A stretch of 32,191 nucleotides of DNA, taken from NCBI GenBank assembly GCA_003695675.1, contig RFIA01000124.1, forward strand, positions 1 to 32,191, given 5' to 3'. Below, one piece after another: positions 15,859 through 23,177 of the stretch. Made by a program: the position numbers and the translations under genes. Source of the DNA: Chloroflexota bacterium. GTDB lineage: Bacteria; Chloroflexota; Anaerolineae; Aggregatilineales; Phototrophicaceae. Every line of letters begins with the position of its first letter. The stretch's first letter is position 1. The notes below the pieces were generated by a model. The model saw nothing but the letters and a program-made list of their open reading frames with translations, ran no database searches and was not told the origin of the DNA.

Positions 15859-16995
15859 TTATAGCGTGAGTGCCGCTTCGATTTCGTCATGCACTTGTGC
15901 ATCGGTCTCGTTTTGATCGTGCGCTGTCAATATCGGGTGCGCATCCTTACCAAGAAGCCGGCTGAGCGCCCACACTGCATGACCACGTATCAACGGATTT
16001 GCATCGCTTAACAGATGTCGCAGCGCCGGGGCAAGTGCCTCGTTGCCCGAATTCCCGGCGGCGATACAAGCATTGCGGACGAGGCGTTCGCGCTTGATGC
16101 GATATACCGGCGAACCCGTGAATTGCGTGTCGAATGTTGCGTCGTCGATTTGCAATATGTCGATGAGCTTCGGCGCGGCGCGGTTGAGACTTCCCGGTAT
16201 GAATGCGTCTTCGTGCGTATCCATGGCGAATCGTTGAAACGGACACACGTCCTGACAGATGTCACAGCCGAAAATCCAATTGCCCATCAACGGGCGCAAC
16301 CCGCGATCAATCCATCCTTTGTGTTCAATCGTCAGATAGCTGATGCAGCGCCGTGCGTCGAGGACATACGGCTGCGGGAAAGCCGCGGTCGGGCAAGCGG
16401 CTATGCAACGGGTACAAGTGCCACACATCGTTTCGCGATGCGGTTCGTCATACGTATCAAATTCAATATCGGTGATGAATTCACCGAGAAAAAAATAGCT
16501 GCCACGTCGCGGATGTATCAACATCGTGTTCTTGCCGATGAAACCGATGCCCGCTTGTTGCGCGTGACTACGTTCGAGAATCGCGCCGGTATCGACATAA
16601 TGACGATAGGCGATCTCTAAGCCGTGTTCAGATTGCATCCACTCGGCGAGGATTTTCAAACGCGGCGTCATGATGTCGTGATAATCGAGACCCCACGCAT
16701 AAGAAGCGATGCGCCCGCGAGACGGGTCTCGCAACACGTCATCCGACACAACTGAAACGCGGTAATCCAAGCCGACGATGACCATCGACCGCGCACCGGG
16801 CACGATGATATCGAGGTCACGACGACGCGCCTGCCGGTCATCCCGCGCCATGTACGTCATCGAACCGTGCATCCCCGCTGCAATCCATTTGAAGTACGCG
16901 GCGAGTGTCGGCGAGGGTTCGGCACGGGTGATGCCGGCTAGATTGAAGCCGAGTTCGATGGCTTTCGCTTTGAGTGCTGCTGAACGAAACGGCAT
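15859..16995 (-). CDS. queG: Epoxyqueuosine reductase
   Basis: This 378-residue protein reduces epoxyqueuosine to queuosine in tRNA, the last step of queuosine biosynthesis, using cobalamin and two [4Fe-4S] clusters. The two ferredoxin-like motifs are CGTCTRCIAACP (191-202) and CDICQDVCP (244-252). D135, in DTGAILERSHA, is the catalytic acid of the family. The C-terminal end (after about 290) has HEAT-like helices, as in queG proteins with a repeat tail. It lies alone, divergent from a methyltransferase and convergent with nothing in its direction except the MFS gene 90 bp downstream. Cobalamin is needed here and for the mutase. Confidence 0.93.
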   Translation of the reverse strand: MPFRSAALKAKAIELGFNLAGITRAEPSPTLAAYFKWIAAGMHGSMTYMARDDRQARRRDLDIIVPGARSMVIVGLDYRVSVVSDDVLRDPSRGRIASYAWGLDYHDIMTPRLKILAEWMQSEHGLEIAYRHYVDTGAILERSHAQQAGIGFIGKNTMLIHPRRGSYFFLGEFITDIEFDTYDEPHRETMCGTCTRCIAACPTAAFPQPYVLDARRCISYLTIEHKGWIDRGLRPLMGNWIFGCDICQDVCPFQRFAMDTHEDAFIPGSLNRAAPKLIDILQIDDATFDTQFTGSPVYRIKRERLVRNACIAAGNSGNEALAPALRHLLSDANPLIRGHAVWALSRLLGKDAHPILTAHDQNETDAQVHDEIEAALTL

Positions 16996-17029
16996 TTGCT
17001 GTCTCTTTATCTGCCCACATATCCGCGTT

Positions 17030-17035
17030 TATAAT
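17030..17035 (+). promoter_or_regulatory. -10 box upstream of the methyltransferase
   Basis: TATAAT lies 35 bases before the GTG at 17071. A matched -35 is not evident. The region is shared with the divergent queG. Confidence 0.45.
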
Positions 17036-17070
17036 GACTGTGAACGTATAAACCTGCAAGGAGCAACACC

Positions 17071-17847
17071 GTGACCGATGCGAAAACCGAATCGCATACG
17101 CGCTTCAGCCAACTTGTGACGAATTATGTCCACAGCGCTGTCCACGGCGATGACCCGGCGCTGCAACGCCTCGTCGGGCTGACGCAACCGCAGCACGATT
17201 GGCATGTGCTCGATGTCGCGACCGGCGGCGGGCACACTGCGCTCGCATTCGCGCCGCATGTCGCTGATGTCATCGCGTCGGACATCGGAGAGAAAATGCT
17301 CAACGCCGCCCGCGAACATCACGCCATGCAAGGCGTCACGAATATCATCTATGCTACCGTCGACTCGGAGCATCTCGCGTTTGCCGACGGCAGCTTTGAT
17401 CTCGTGACGTGTCGTTATGCCGCCCATCACTTCCCGGACGTATTTCGCTTTTTTCAAGAGATGGCGCGGGTGCTCAAACCCGGCGGCATCTTTGCGTTGC
17501 ATGACCACTTATTGCCCGATGATGAACGCGCTGCGCGATACATCGACTCGTTTGAACGCTTGCGCGACCCGAGTCACTTCCGTGCCTACGCCGAAGTTGA
17601 ATGGCGTGGCTTATTGCTCGATGTCGGCATGATCGTCGAACATGTTGAACCGCACGAGATGAAGGCCGATTTTGTCTCGTGGGTCGAGCGGCAAAAACGC
17701 CCGCCCGAAGTCCGCGAACGTTTAGAAATCATGCTGATTCAAGCGCCGCAAGCAGTCGCCGAGTGGCTGCGGCCACAGTGCGCCGGTACGCCCGATGCGT
17801 CATTTGTGCATCGCAATATCATCATGACAGGACGAAAGTTAGGATGA
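17071..17847 (+). CDS. Class I SAM-dependent methyltransferase (UbiE-like)
   Basis: The 258-residue protein has the SAM-binding motif I VLDVATGGGHTALAF (46-60), motif II acidic end IASDIGEKML (68-77), and the post-I segment SFDLVTCRYAAHHFPD, as in Methyltransf_11 family members that methylate quinones, sterols or small metabolites. The substrate is unknown; neighbouring genes do not point to one. GTG at 17071 is chosen because AAGGAG (17059-17064) lies at ideal spacing. An FHA protein follows 86 bp later. Confidence 0.88.
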   Translation: MTDAKTESHTRFSQLVTNYVHSAVHGDDPALQRLVGLTQPQHDWHVLDVATGGGHTALAFAPHVADVIASDIGEKMLNAAREHHAMQGVTNIIYATVDSEHLAFADGSFDLVTCRYAAHHFPDVFRFFQEMARVLKPGGIFALHDHLLPDDERAARYIDSFERLRDPSHFRAYAEVEWRGLLLDVGMIVEHVEPHEMKADFVSWVERQKRPPEVRERLEIMLIQAPQAVAEWLRPQCAGTPDASFVHRNIIMTGRKLG

Positions 17848-17933
17848 GCGGTTATGATCGACTGCGGCACGCTGTCACATTTTATGGTAGATTACAGATA
17901 GGCATTTCTCTATAAATTTCGGAGATATGGGCG

Positions 17934-18425
17934 ATGAATAAAACGCGCACCTGCCTCGTTTGCCAGCATGAAAATGATTACGATGCCACAAAATGTGTTC
18001 ATTGCGGTTCCCCTTTGCGCATTGGGAAGACGATGCGCCTCAGCGATGAAGCGGTTGACCAATTCTTCAGCAATTATGTCGACGAGGCGGTTCAGCTTGC
18101 GCCGGGGGCCGTTGCGTTATATTTTGTCGGGCGTGACCAGCCGGAAATCATCAATGTTCACGACTCGATTTTGCTCGGGCGCGGCAACATCGACGTGCCC
18201 GGTATGATCGATTTGAATCGCCTCAATGCCGGTTTGCTCGGTGTCTCGCGACGCCATGCGTTAATTAAGCCAAGCGATGGCGGTTATGCGATTGAAGATC
18301 TCGACAGCACCAACGGCACGTGGGTCAACGAACAGCGCATCCCCCACGACACACCGCAGCCGTTGCGCAGCGGCGACCAAATTCGGCTCGGTCATTTGAT
18401 TTTCTTCATCCAATTCGCCACCTGA
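17934..18425 (+). CDS. Zinc-ribbon / FHA-domain protein
   Basis: The 163-residue protein starts with a zinc ribbon (C7, C10, C21, C24: CLVCQ and CVHCGSP) and ends with a forkhead-associated domain (about 60-160) containing GR (82-83), SRRH (105-108) and DSTNGTW (124-130), the phosphothreonine-binding loops. It would bind a phosphothreonine partner through the FHA part; the zinc ribbon may dock on a complex. No Ser/Thr kinase gene is in the window. GGAG about 10 bases before the ATG supports the start; TATAAA at 17911-17916 is a weak -10-like stretch. Confidence 0.88.
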   Translation: MNKTRTCLVCQHENDYDATKCVHCGSPLRIGKTMRLSDEAVDQFFSNYVDEAVQLAPGAVALYFVGRDQPEIINVHDSILLGRGNIDVPGMIDLNRLNAGLLGVSRRHALIKPSDGGYAIEDLDSTNGTWVNEQRIPHDTPQPLRSGDQIRLGHLIFFIQFAT

Positions 18426-18434
18426 TAAAAGTTG

Positions 18435-18530
18435 TTGAACCGCCAAGACGCCAAGAATGCCAAGAAAATCGCTCGATTCGCTCTGCGTCCTTTGCATCTC
18501 TGCGCCCTTGCGTTGAATCGTTTTGCTTCT
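18435..18530. repeat. Dispersed CGCAAAG inverted repeat, copy 2
   Basis: The left arm reads TTGAACCGCCAAGACGCCAA with a further GCCAAG and ends GAAAATCG. The right arm begins CTCTGCGTCC, includes TTTGCATCTCTGCG, and ends TTGAATCGTTTTG. The order of words and the closing block match copy 1 at 8281-8366. It sits between the FHA gene and the convergent glycosyltransferase. Confidence 0.75.
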
Positions 18531-18566
18531 TTTGTTCACCATCACACCGCCCGCGGAGTCGCAAGA

Positions 18567-19817
18567 TTATCCCGCGCCGCCGTTGAGGATGCCGGTCACG
18601 ATTTCGGCTGCACGTTGCGGCCCGCCTAATGCGCGAAATTCCTCAGCCAATTGACGTGCTGTCTTGGCGACGTGCTCATCATTTGCCAGCGCCAGCACGC
18701 CTTCAAACAACATCCCCTGCCGCACATCGTGCGCACTCAAATTGAGGCCGACCTTGGCCTGTGCGACACGTTTGGCTTGGCCGCGTTGGTCAGCCGCATG
18801 AGGTACAACGATCTGTGGCACACCGTGCACGACCGCGGCATGAGTCGTCCCCATCCCGCCGTGATGAATCATCAGCCGTGTGCGTGGCAAGACATGCTCA
18901 AACGGCGCCCAATTGAGCAGGCGCGTCCCACGCGGCAAGGCGGCTTTGAGTTCGGCTTTTTTCTCCGGCGCAAGCGGATTGTAACCGATGGCGACAATCG
19001 GCAGCAGACCGGCGTGTACGGCTGCTTGCGCCGCCCAACTGAAGAATCCCAGATCGCCGGTGAAGACCGTGCCAAGCGTCACCAACGCGAGCGGTTGTTC
19101 TGCGGGGATGTCTTGCAACCATTGCGGCGCCTCATCATCGGGTGTGACCGGATGCCCGCCGACGAAATGATTTTGTGGCAGCAGCGTATGTTCCTCAGCG
19201 ATGAACCAGCCGCGACTAAAATAATTGATATGCGCGTGCGGGCTGATGATCGATGGTGTCGGGCCACGATCAAAATTTGTGCCTTCAAGACCGAAGCGCC
19301 GACACAAGCGGTCGATGCGTTGTTGACTGTCTGTGCCGAGCGATTGCTGCACCGGGAATAATTGCTGCGCATTCAGCGACGCCTGCGCCGGCCAGCCACA
19401 GACGACAAGCGGCACAGCTAATGCTTCGGCGGCCAACGCGACACCACTCAAGAATGGATCGGTCACAATCAGGTCGGGTGCGCCGATGTCATCCGCCAGC
19501 GCGAGTAATGCTTCGACCGCATCGGCGACGAGGTCTTCGGTCAGCCATGTGTCGAGGGCGCGTTTGTAACGCAAATTGACAGCTTCTTGCGGCGGGAGAT
19601 TGCTGAGGTCGGGCGCAGGTGGGGGCGGCCACAACCAACCCGTCGCCCGAATCGGCGCGAACGGAATCTCGTGCTGCGCCAGCCATCCGCCGAGACGCGC
19701 CTCGCTGACCCACGTCACATCATGGCCGCGCCGTTGTAATGCCTGCGCCGTTTTCATCAAACCGCCCCAATCTGTGTGACTGACCAACGGGGCGGAGACA
19801 AACCAGAATGTTGCCAT
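18567..19817 (-). CDS. GT1-family glycosyltransferase (MGT/UGT-like)
   Basis: The 416-residue enzyme has a GT-B fold; the N-terminal acceptor domain (MATFWFVSAPLVSHTDWGG) and a C-terminal donor domain with LLNWAPFEHVLP (300-311), HHGGMGTTHAAVVHGVPQI (318-336) and PHAADQRGQAKR. The HxGGxGT...GVPxxxxP...DQ pattern is that of UDP-sugar-binding GT1 enzymes such as macrolide and ecdysteroid glucosyltransferases. Transfer of a sugar from UDP-glucose or a similar donor to a small lipophilic acceptor is inferred. ATG at 19817 is chosen because CGGAG lies 6 bases upstream; longer versions have no site. It lies divergent to the VOC gene and shares a 126-bp regulatory stretch with it. Confidence 0.88.
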   Translation of the reverse strand: MATFWFVSAPLVSHTDWGGLMKTAQALQRRGHDVTWVSEARLGGWLAQHEIPFAPIRATGWLWPPPPAPDLSNLPPQEAVNLRYKRALDTWLTEDLVADAVEALLALADDIGAPDLIVTDPFLSGVALAAEALAVPLVVCGWPAQASLNAQQLFPVQQSLGTDSQQRIDRLCRRFGLEGTNFDRGPTPSIISPHAHINYFSRGWFIAEEHTLLPQNHFVGGHPVTPDDEAPQWLQDIPAEQPLALVTLGTVFTGDLGFFSWAAQAAVHAGLLPIVAIGYNPLAPEKKAELKAALPRGTRLLNWAPFEHVLPRTRLMIHHGGMGTTHAAVVHGVPQIVVPHAADQRGQAKRVAQAKVGLNLSAHDVRQGMLFEGVLALANDEHVAKTARQLAEEFRALGGPQRAAEIVTGILNGGAG

Positions 19818-19873
19818 TTGAACTCCGTGTTTGTGTGTTGCCATTGTACGTATATTGAATAACAATCGCGGGC

Positions 19874-19902
19874 TTGACAAGATAGAACATTTGTGTTATC
19901 TT
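19874..19902 (+). promoter_or_regulatory. Strong promoter of the VOC gene
   Basis: A perfect TTGACA (19874-19879) and TATCTT (19897-19902) are separated by exactly 17 bp. Transcription would begin near 19909. This is the best-matching sigma-70 promoter I see in the window and it lies inside an inverted repeat. Confidence 0.75.
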
Positions 19903-19922
19903 GTATTCGATCAAATGTTCTA
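19883..19922. promoter_or_regulatory. Inverted-repeat operator over the VOC promoter
   Basis: TAGAACATTTG (19883-19893) and CAAATGTTCTA (19912-19922) are perfect 11-bp inverted repeats with centres 29 bp apart. The left half lies between -35 and -10, the right half starts just past the predicted transcript start. A repressor dimer or tetramer bound to both halves would block transcription. No regulator gene is next to it. Confidence 0.65.
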
Positions 19923-19943
19923 ATCTATTGCGAGGGAATACTC

Positions 19944-20339
19944 ATGCCCAATCCCATTGTTCATGTTGAATTTCAAGTTTCGGACGGCAAACGAGCGCAA
20001 GAGTGGTATCACAAGTTATTCGGGTGGGAGATGCAACACATTGAGCCGATGAATTATATCATCTTCGACAGCAAAGACGGGCACATCGGTGGGGGACTGA
20101 ACCCGACCGATAAGCTGACCGGCACAATCGTCTACATTCGTGTGGACGATGTTTATCATAGAGTCAACATGGCGAAGGAACACGGCGCAGAAATTGTCCG
20201 CGAAGTCGCACCGATTCCTGATGTGGGTTGGTTCGCGCTCATCAAAGACCTCGATGGCAATATTCTTGGATTGATCGACGATTCAGAAAAAGCGCGCTCT
20301 AGCGCGACAAAGGTCGTCAAAGCGGGCGAACCCAGTTGA
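19944..20339 (+). CDS. VOC-superfamily protein (glyoxalase/bleomycin-resistance type)
   Basis: This 131-residue protein is one VOC domain of paired beta-alpha-beta-beta-beta modules. The opening PIVHVEFQVSDGKRAQEWYH and FGWEMQHI are typical of glyoxalase-like proteins; the C-terminal half has ALIKDLDGNILGLID, with a potential metal Glu replaced by Asn/Leu, so a metal-dependent glyoxalase activity is doubtful. It may bind or detoxify a small hydrophobic compound. It is too unlike methylmalonyl-CoA epimerase to assign that role. GAGGG 8 bases before the ATG supports the start. It is regulated by the promoter and inverted repeat just upstream. Confidence 0.85.
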   Translation: MPNPIVHVEFQVSDGKRAQEWYHKLFGWEMQHIEPMNYIIFDSKDGHIGGGLNPTDKLTGTIVYIRVDDVYHRVNMAKEHGAEIVREVAPIPDVGWFALIKDLDGNILGLIDDSEKARSSATKVVKAGEPS

Positions 20340-20376
20340 TAATAATAAGATGCTGCGACACGCTTAATCCTACCGT

Positions 20377-20416
20377 ATGCACAAGCCTCGACAGATTGCG
20401 CCGGGGGTTTGTGCAT
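20377..20416 (+). terminator. Possible 3' hairpin of the VOC transcript
   Basis: ATGCACAA (20377-20384) and TTGTGCAT (20409-20416) can pair, with two more C/G pairs just inside after one mismatch. No T-run follows, so it is more likely a transcript-stabilising or structural hairpin than a clear intrinsic terminator. Confidence 0.4.
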
Positions 20417-20501
20417 TATAGTGCAGTAACTACTCAGGTCGTATGTTTGCAATGAGAAAAGCAAAAAGATTTAACATCCGGCGGTGATTTTTGTGGCGCT
20501 A

Positions 20502-20526
20502 TTGGCACAAAATATGGTTGTGCCAA
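20502..20526. repeat. Perfect inverted repeat TTGGCACAA/TTGTGCCAA
   Basis: TTGGCACAA (20502-20510) and TTGTGCCAA (20518-20526) pair over 9 bp with a 7-base loop. TTGTGCCAA occurs a third time just downstream (about 20536-20544). It could be an operator or a hairpin; no gene start is close. Confidence 0.6.
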
Positions 20527-20600
20527 AGCCGCCATTTGTGCCAAAAGTCGAGAAGTGTCTGAAAGCTGACCGGCTGAGGGCTGATGTGTTGAATGGCTTT

Positions 20601-20647
20601 TTGCCGTTGCCGCCGATCCCCCCTATGCGGCGGCGGCGAAAACGGCA
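20601..20647. repeat. GC-rich hairpin just past the TPR gene end
   Basis: TTGCCGTTGCCGCCG (20601-20615) pairs imperfectly with CGGCGGCGGCGAAAACGGCA (20628-20647), with a C-rich loop. It lies 24 bases past the TPR stop codon on the minus strand; on that strand the stem is followed by AAAAAG, not a T-run. It could be a transcript-end hairpin. Confidence 0.5.
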
Positions 20648-20670
20648 AGCGTGGGTGCGTTATGTGGAGG

Positions 20671-22959
20671 TTATGATAATCGATCAGCAGCGTGGTTCAA
20701 CCACTGCGGCTTGATGTCGGCTTGTGGCGCGTGCAAGATGCGGAACAAATTCTGCGCTTCTTCCCATGTTGCTTGCGCCTCATCTGTGTGGTGTAAAGCG
20801 GCTTGCTGCTCACTGCGCAAAGTGAGGGCTTCGGCCAACAGACGGCGCATATCGGCTTTGCGTGCTAAGTCAATCGCTTCGACCAACAGCGCATCGGCGT
20901 CTTGCGGTGCATCCCTCTTCATCGCCAAATGCGCGAGGCCACACAACGCTTGTATCGTCACTTCGATGTCCTGTTTGCCGCGTCCGCTAGCCAACGCACT
21001 CTCAAATAGCGGGCGTGCTTCGTCCGGACGATTGAGTGCGAGCAGGGTCTGCCCTTGATTGGCTTGAAAAATCGCCTTCCAATGAGGATGCTCGATGCCT
21101 TCAAGCAAACGCAGCGCTTCTTGATGGTAGTGGAGTGCCTCCTCATGATTGCCGAGTCTGTCGTGTGCCAAGCCGAGATTGTCGGTTTGAACAGCCATCG
21201 ACAGGGTGAGATTGATGCTGCGGCTGATTTCAAGCGCATGTTTAAGTGTCGTGATGGCTTCTTGTGTGTGACCAATCGCGAGCAAAAACCAGCCGTAATT
21301 GCCGCGTCGTGTCGCTTCGGCGGCGCGGTCGCCCAAGCGTTCGGCGATGATAATCGCTTCGCGGAAGAAAGCGCGTGCCGACTCGACATCGCCTTGATCG
21401 ACATAGGCCACGGCGGCGTTCGAGAGTACCACGCCGCGCGTTGGCAGGTCGTCGTCATCAAGTGCGTTCAACGCCATCAGCGCCTGCTCATAATCTTTCA
21501 TCGCACGCTGCCCTTGACCGGCGAATTTGCGCGTATTGGCCATATCACAATACACACGGGCAATTTGCGTGTTGACCTTTTCGACTTTATAAATGGACAA
21601 GGCATCTGTCCATGCGCGAATGGCGTCTTGTGTAGCGCCGATCTTGGCATAAAATTCCCCCATATCACGCAAGGCGTGCGCTTGTTCAAGCGCCAATCCT
21701 GACGCTGCTGCCCGCTCAATCGCCTGTTGGAACATTTCCAATGCGCGTTCATGATTCCCCGCACCAGCATAGGCAGCGGCAATCTCGCGCGTAATATCGA
21801 TATGATGCGCGTCGTGTGTTTTGTTTTCGATGCGCACAGCCGCCTCAAGATGCGGCAAGGCCTCGGCGCTGCGTCCGTTGGCTTGCAGCGCGATGCCGAG
21901 TGTGCCTTCGACCAATGCTTCCAATGTCGGATCGAGTTTGGTTGCTGATGATGCCTTCGTTGTGCTATTGGAGGACTCTTTCGCCGGGGGATTTTCCAAC
22001 ATCGCATTCGCGACATCCTCAGGCTGTCCCAATTGAATCACGTCTGCAATATCAGCCGGTCGATTCGATTGAAACAACTGCCATGCTTTGTCGGCAAATT
22101 GCAGCGCGTCGTCAACTAGCCCAACATTCAAGCTCACCCGGCTGGCACGACAAAGGACGGTGATATGCTCATTAGAAATCATGTCGGGCGCAAACAGACC
22201 GATAGCACGCTGATAATAATTGTGGGCGGCGCGATTCTCGCCGCGTTCAAACGCCAAATTGCCCAATGCAACCGACCAGCGCCGCTCATACATGCGATAG
22301 CCCATGCGCTCGGCCAAGCGCAGCGCTCGTATCAAATATTGTTGTCCCTCTTGCTCATCACCATTTTCGATTTTGCTTTGACCGAGCAAGCCGACAAAAT
22401 AACTGCTCATCTCAATATCATCTGTCATGTTGAGTTGCATGACGGCATCGGTCAACAAGCGCACCGCATAACTGGCATTATTCTCGTGCAGATATGTGGC
22501 GCCAAGATTGCCCTGGGCCCGGCCCTGCGCACCAATCGAATCGGCTTCTTCCGCGACCTTGAATGCTTCTTCATAATATTGTCGCGCTCGCGACCATTCC
22601 CCGCGCGCTTGCCAAAGCAACCCCATGGCGTTGAGTGTATAGGCCAATTGAGTTTTGTCGCCCGATGCACGCGCATCACGTCGCACCTCATTTAACAACA
22701 TTTCGGCTTGTTCCCATTGTCGTTGAAGGATGAGGAGTTCGGTCTTTTGCAAGATGATGACGGCGCGTGCTGTTGCATCGCGGCGCTCAAGAGCTATGTC
22801 GAGCGCTTCGTCAAGATGTTGTATCGCGGTGGTATAATCCTCAGCACGTTTGGCACGCCGGGCCAAGTCAAGCAGGTCACGTAACCTGTCGGTTGGCGGC
22901 GGTGATATTGTCGTGTTGTCCATACCAAGCCAACTAGAAAGCTGTCGAAACAGATTCAT
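20671..22959 (-). CDS. Large tetratricopeptide-repeat protein
   Basis: The 762-residue protein is built almost wholly of TPR helices. Repeat units with A/G/Y/F at the usual positions recur roughly every 40 residues (for example LGNHEEALHYHQEALRLLE and RDMGEFYAKIGATQDAIRAW). There is a spacer of low complexity near 320-340 (ENPPAKESSNSTTKASSATK). It carries no signal peptide or membrane segment and no catalytic motif, so it is a scaffold or a signal-sensing protein. A GGAGGAG site lies about 12 bases before the ATG at 22959; MDNTT, 12 codons in, is another possible start. It is divergent from the SGNH hydrolase gene, with a copy of the CGCAAAG repeat between them. Confidence 0.9.
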   Translation of the reverse strand: MNLFRQLSSWLGMDNTTISPPPTDRLRDLLDLARRAKRAEDYTTAIQHLDEALDIALERRDATARAVIILQKTELLILQRQWEQAEMLLNEVRRDARASGDKTQLAYTLNAMGLLWQARGEWSRARQYYEEAFKVAEEADSIGAQGRAQGNLGATYLHENNASYAVRLLTDAVMQLNMTDDIEMSSYFVGLLGQSKIENGDEQEGQQYLIRALRLAERMGYRMYERRWSVALGNLAFERGENRAAHNYYQRAIGLFAPDMISNEHITVLCRASRVSLNVGLVDDALQFADKAWQLFQSNRPADIADVIQLGQPEDVANAMLENPPAKESSNSTTKASSATKLDPTLEALVEGTLGIALQANGRSAEALPHLEAAVRIENKTHDAHHIDITREIAAAYAGAGNHERALEMFQQAIERAAASGLALEQAHALRDMGEFYAKIGATQDAIRAWTDALSIYKVEKVNTQIARVYCDMANTRKFAGQGQRAMKDYEQALMALNALDDDDLPTRGVVLSNAAVAYVDQGDVESARAFFREAIIIAERLGDRAAEATRRGNYGWFLLAIGHTQEAITTLKHALEISRSINLTLSMAVQTDNLGLAHDRLGNHEEALHYHQEALRLLEGIEHPHWKAIFQANQGQTLLALNRPDEARPLFESALASGRGKQDIEVTIQALCGLAHLAMKRDAPQDADALLVEAIDLARKADMRRLLAEALTLRSEQQAALHHTDEAQATWEEAQNLFRILHAPQADIKPQWLNHAADRLS

Positions 22960-22993
22960 CGACGAGAAATTCTCCTCCGAAAATAAATGATAT

Positions 22994-23045
22994 TAAACCG
23001 CAAAGGGCGCAAAGATTGTAAAGACAAAGAAAAAGATAAACCGCC
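22994..23045. repeat. Dispersed CGCAAAG repeat, copy 3 (left arm only)
   Basis: AAACCGCAAAGGGCGCAAAG followed by GTAAAG and ACAAAG matches the left arm of the other copies. The returning right arm is not visible, so this is a partial or decayed copy. It lies between the divergent TPR and SGNH genes. Confidence 0.6.
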
Positions 23046-23125
23046 TCACACGTCACATCTATAGTCTACCATTAAATGAGGGTTACGACGCGCTCTACAT
23101 CACCATTCATAGCTGTTGTTCCCCT

Positions 23126-23134
23126 TGTTATAAT
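23126..23134 (+). promoter_or_regulatory. Promoter of the SGNH hydrolase gene
   Basis: The sequence TGTTATAAT is an extended -10, identical to that of the acyl-CoA dehydrogenase operon. Transcription would begin near 23141, which gives a 37-base leader to the ATG at 23178. No good -35 is seen. Confidence 0.55.
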
Positions 23135-23177
23135 GTCGCGTTGCGCTAAAACAAATCATGAGGTAGCAGGTCACGCT

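Larger units (their letters stand above)
20340..20670. other. Gene-less region with hairpins, VOC to TPR gene
   Basis: I see no real gene in these 331 bases. They contain a hairpin at 20377-20416 (ATGCACAA and TTGTGCAT arms, possible transcript end of VOC), a perfect 9-bp hairpin at 20502-20526, a CTGA-rich block at 20559-20585 and a GC-rich hairpin at 20601-20647. A 76-codon open frame crossing it (from 20484) is arginine- and proline-rich and unlikely to be expressed. Confidence 0.6.

Noticed and set aside
19944-20339. VOC protein as methylmalonyl-CoA epimerase
   Set aside because: Epimerases are VOC proteins and would complete the pathway, but the chain starts and ends differently and lacks the epimerase-type metal ligands I would expect. 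Generic VOC is safer.
20484-20714. 76-codon plus-strand frame in the VOC-TPR gap
   Set aside because: Its residues (PPIPPMRRRRKR) come from the GC-rich hairpin; no ribosome binding site, and it overlaps the TPR gene.
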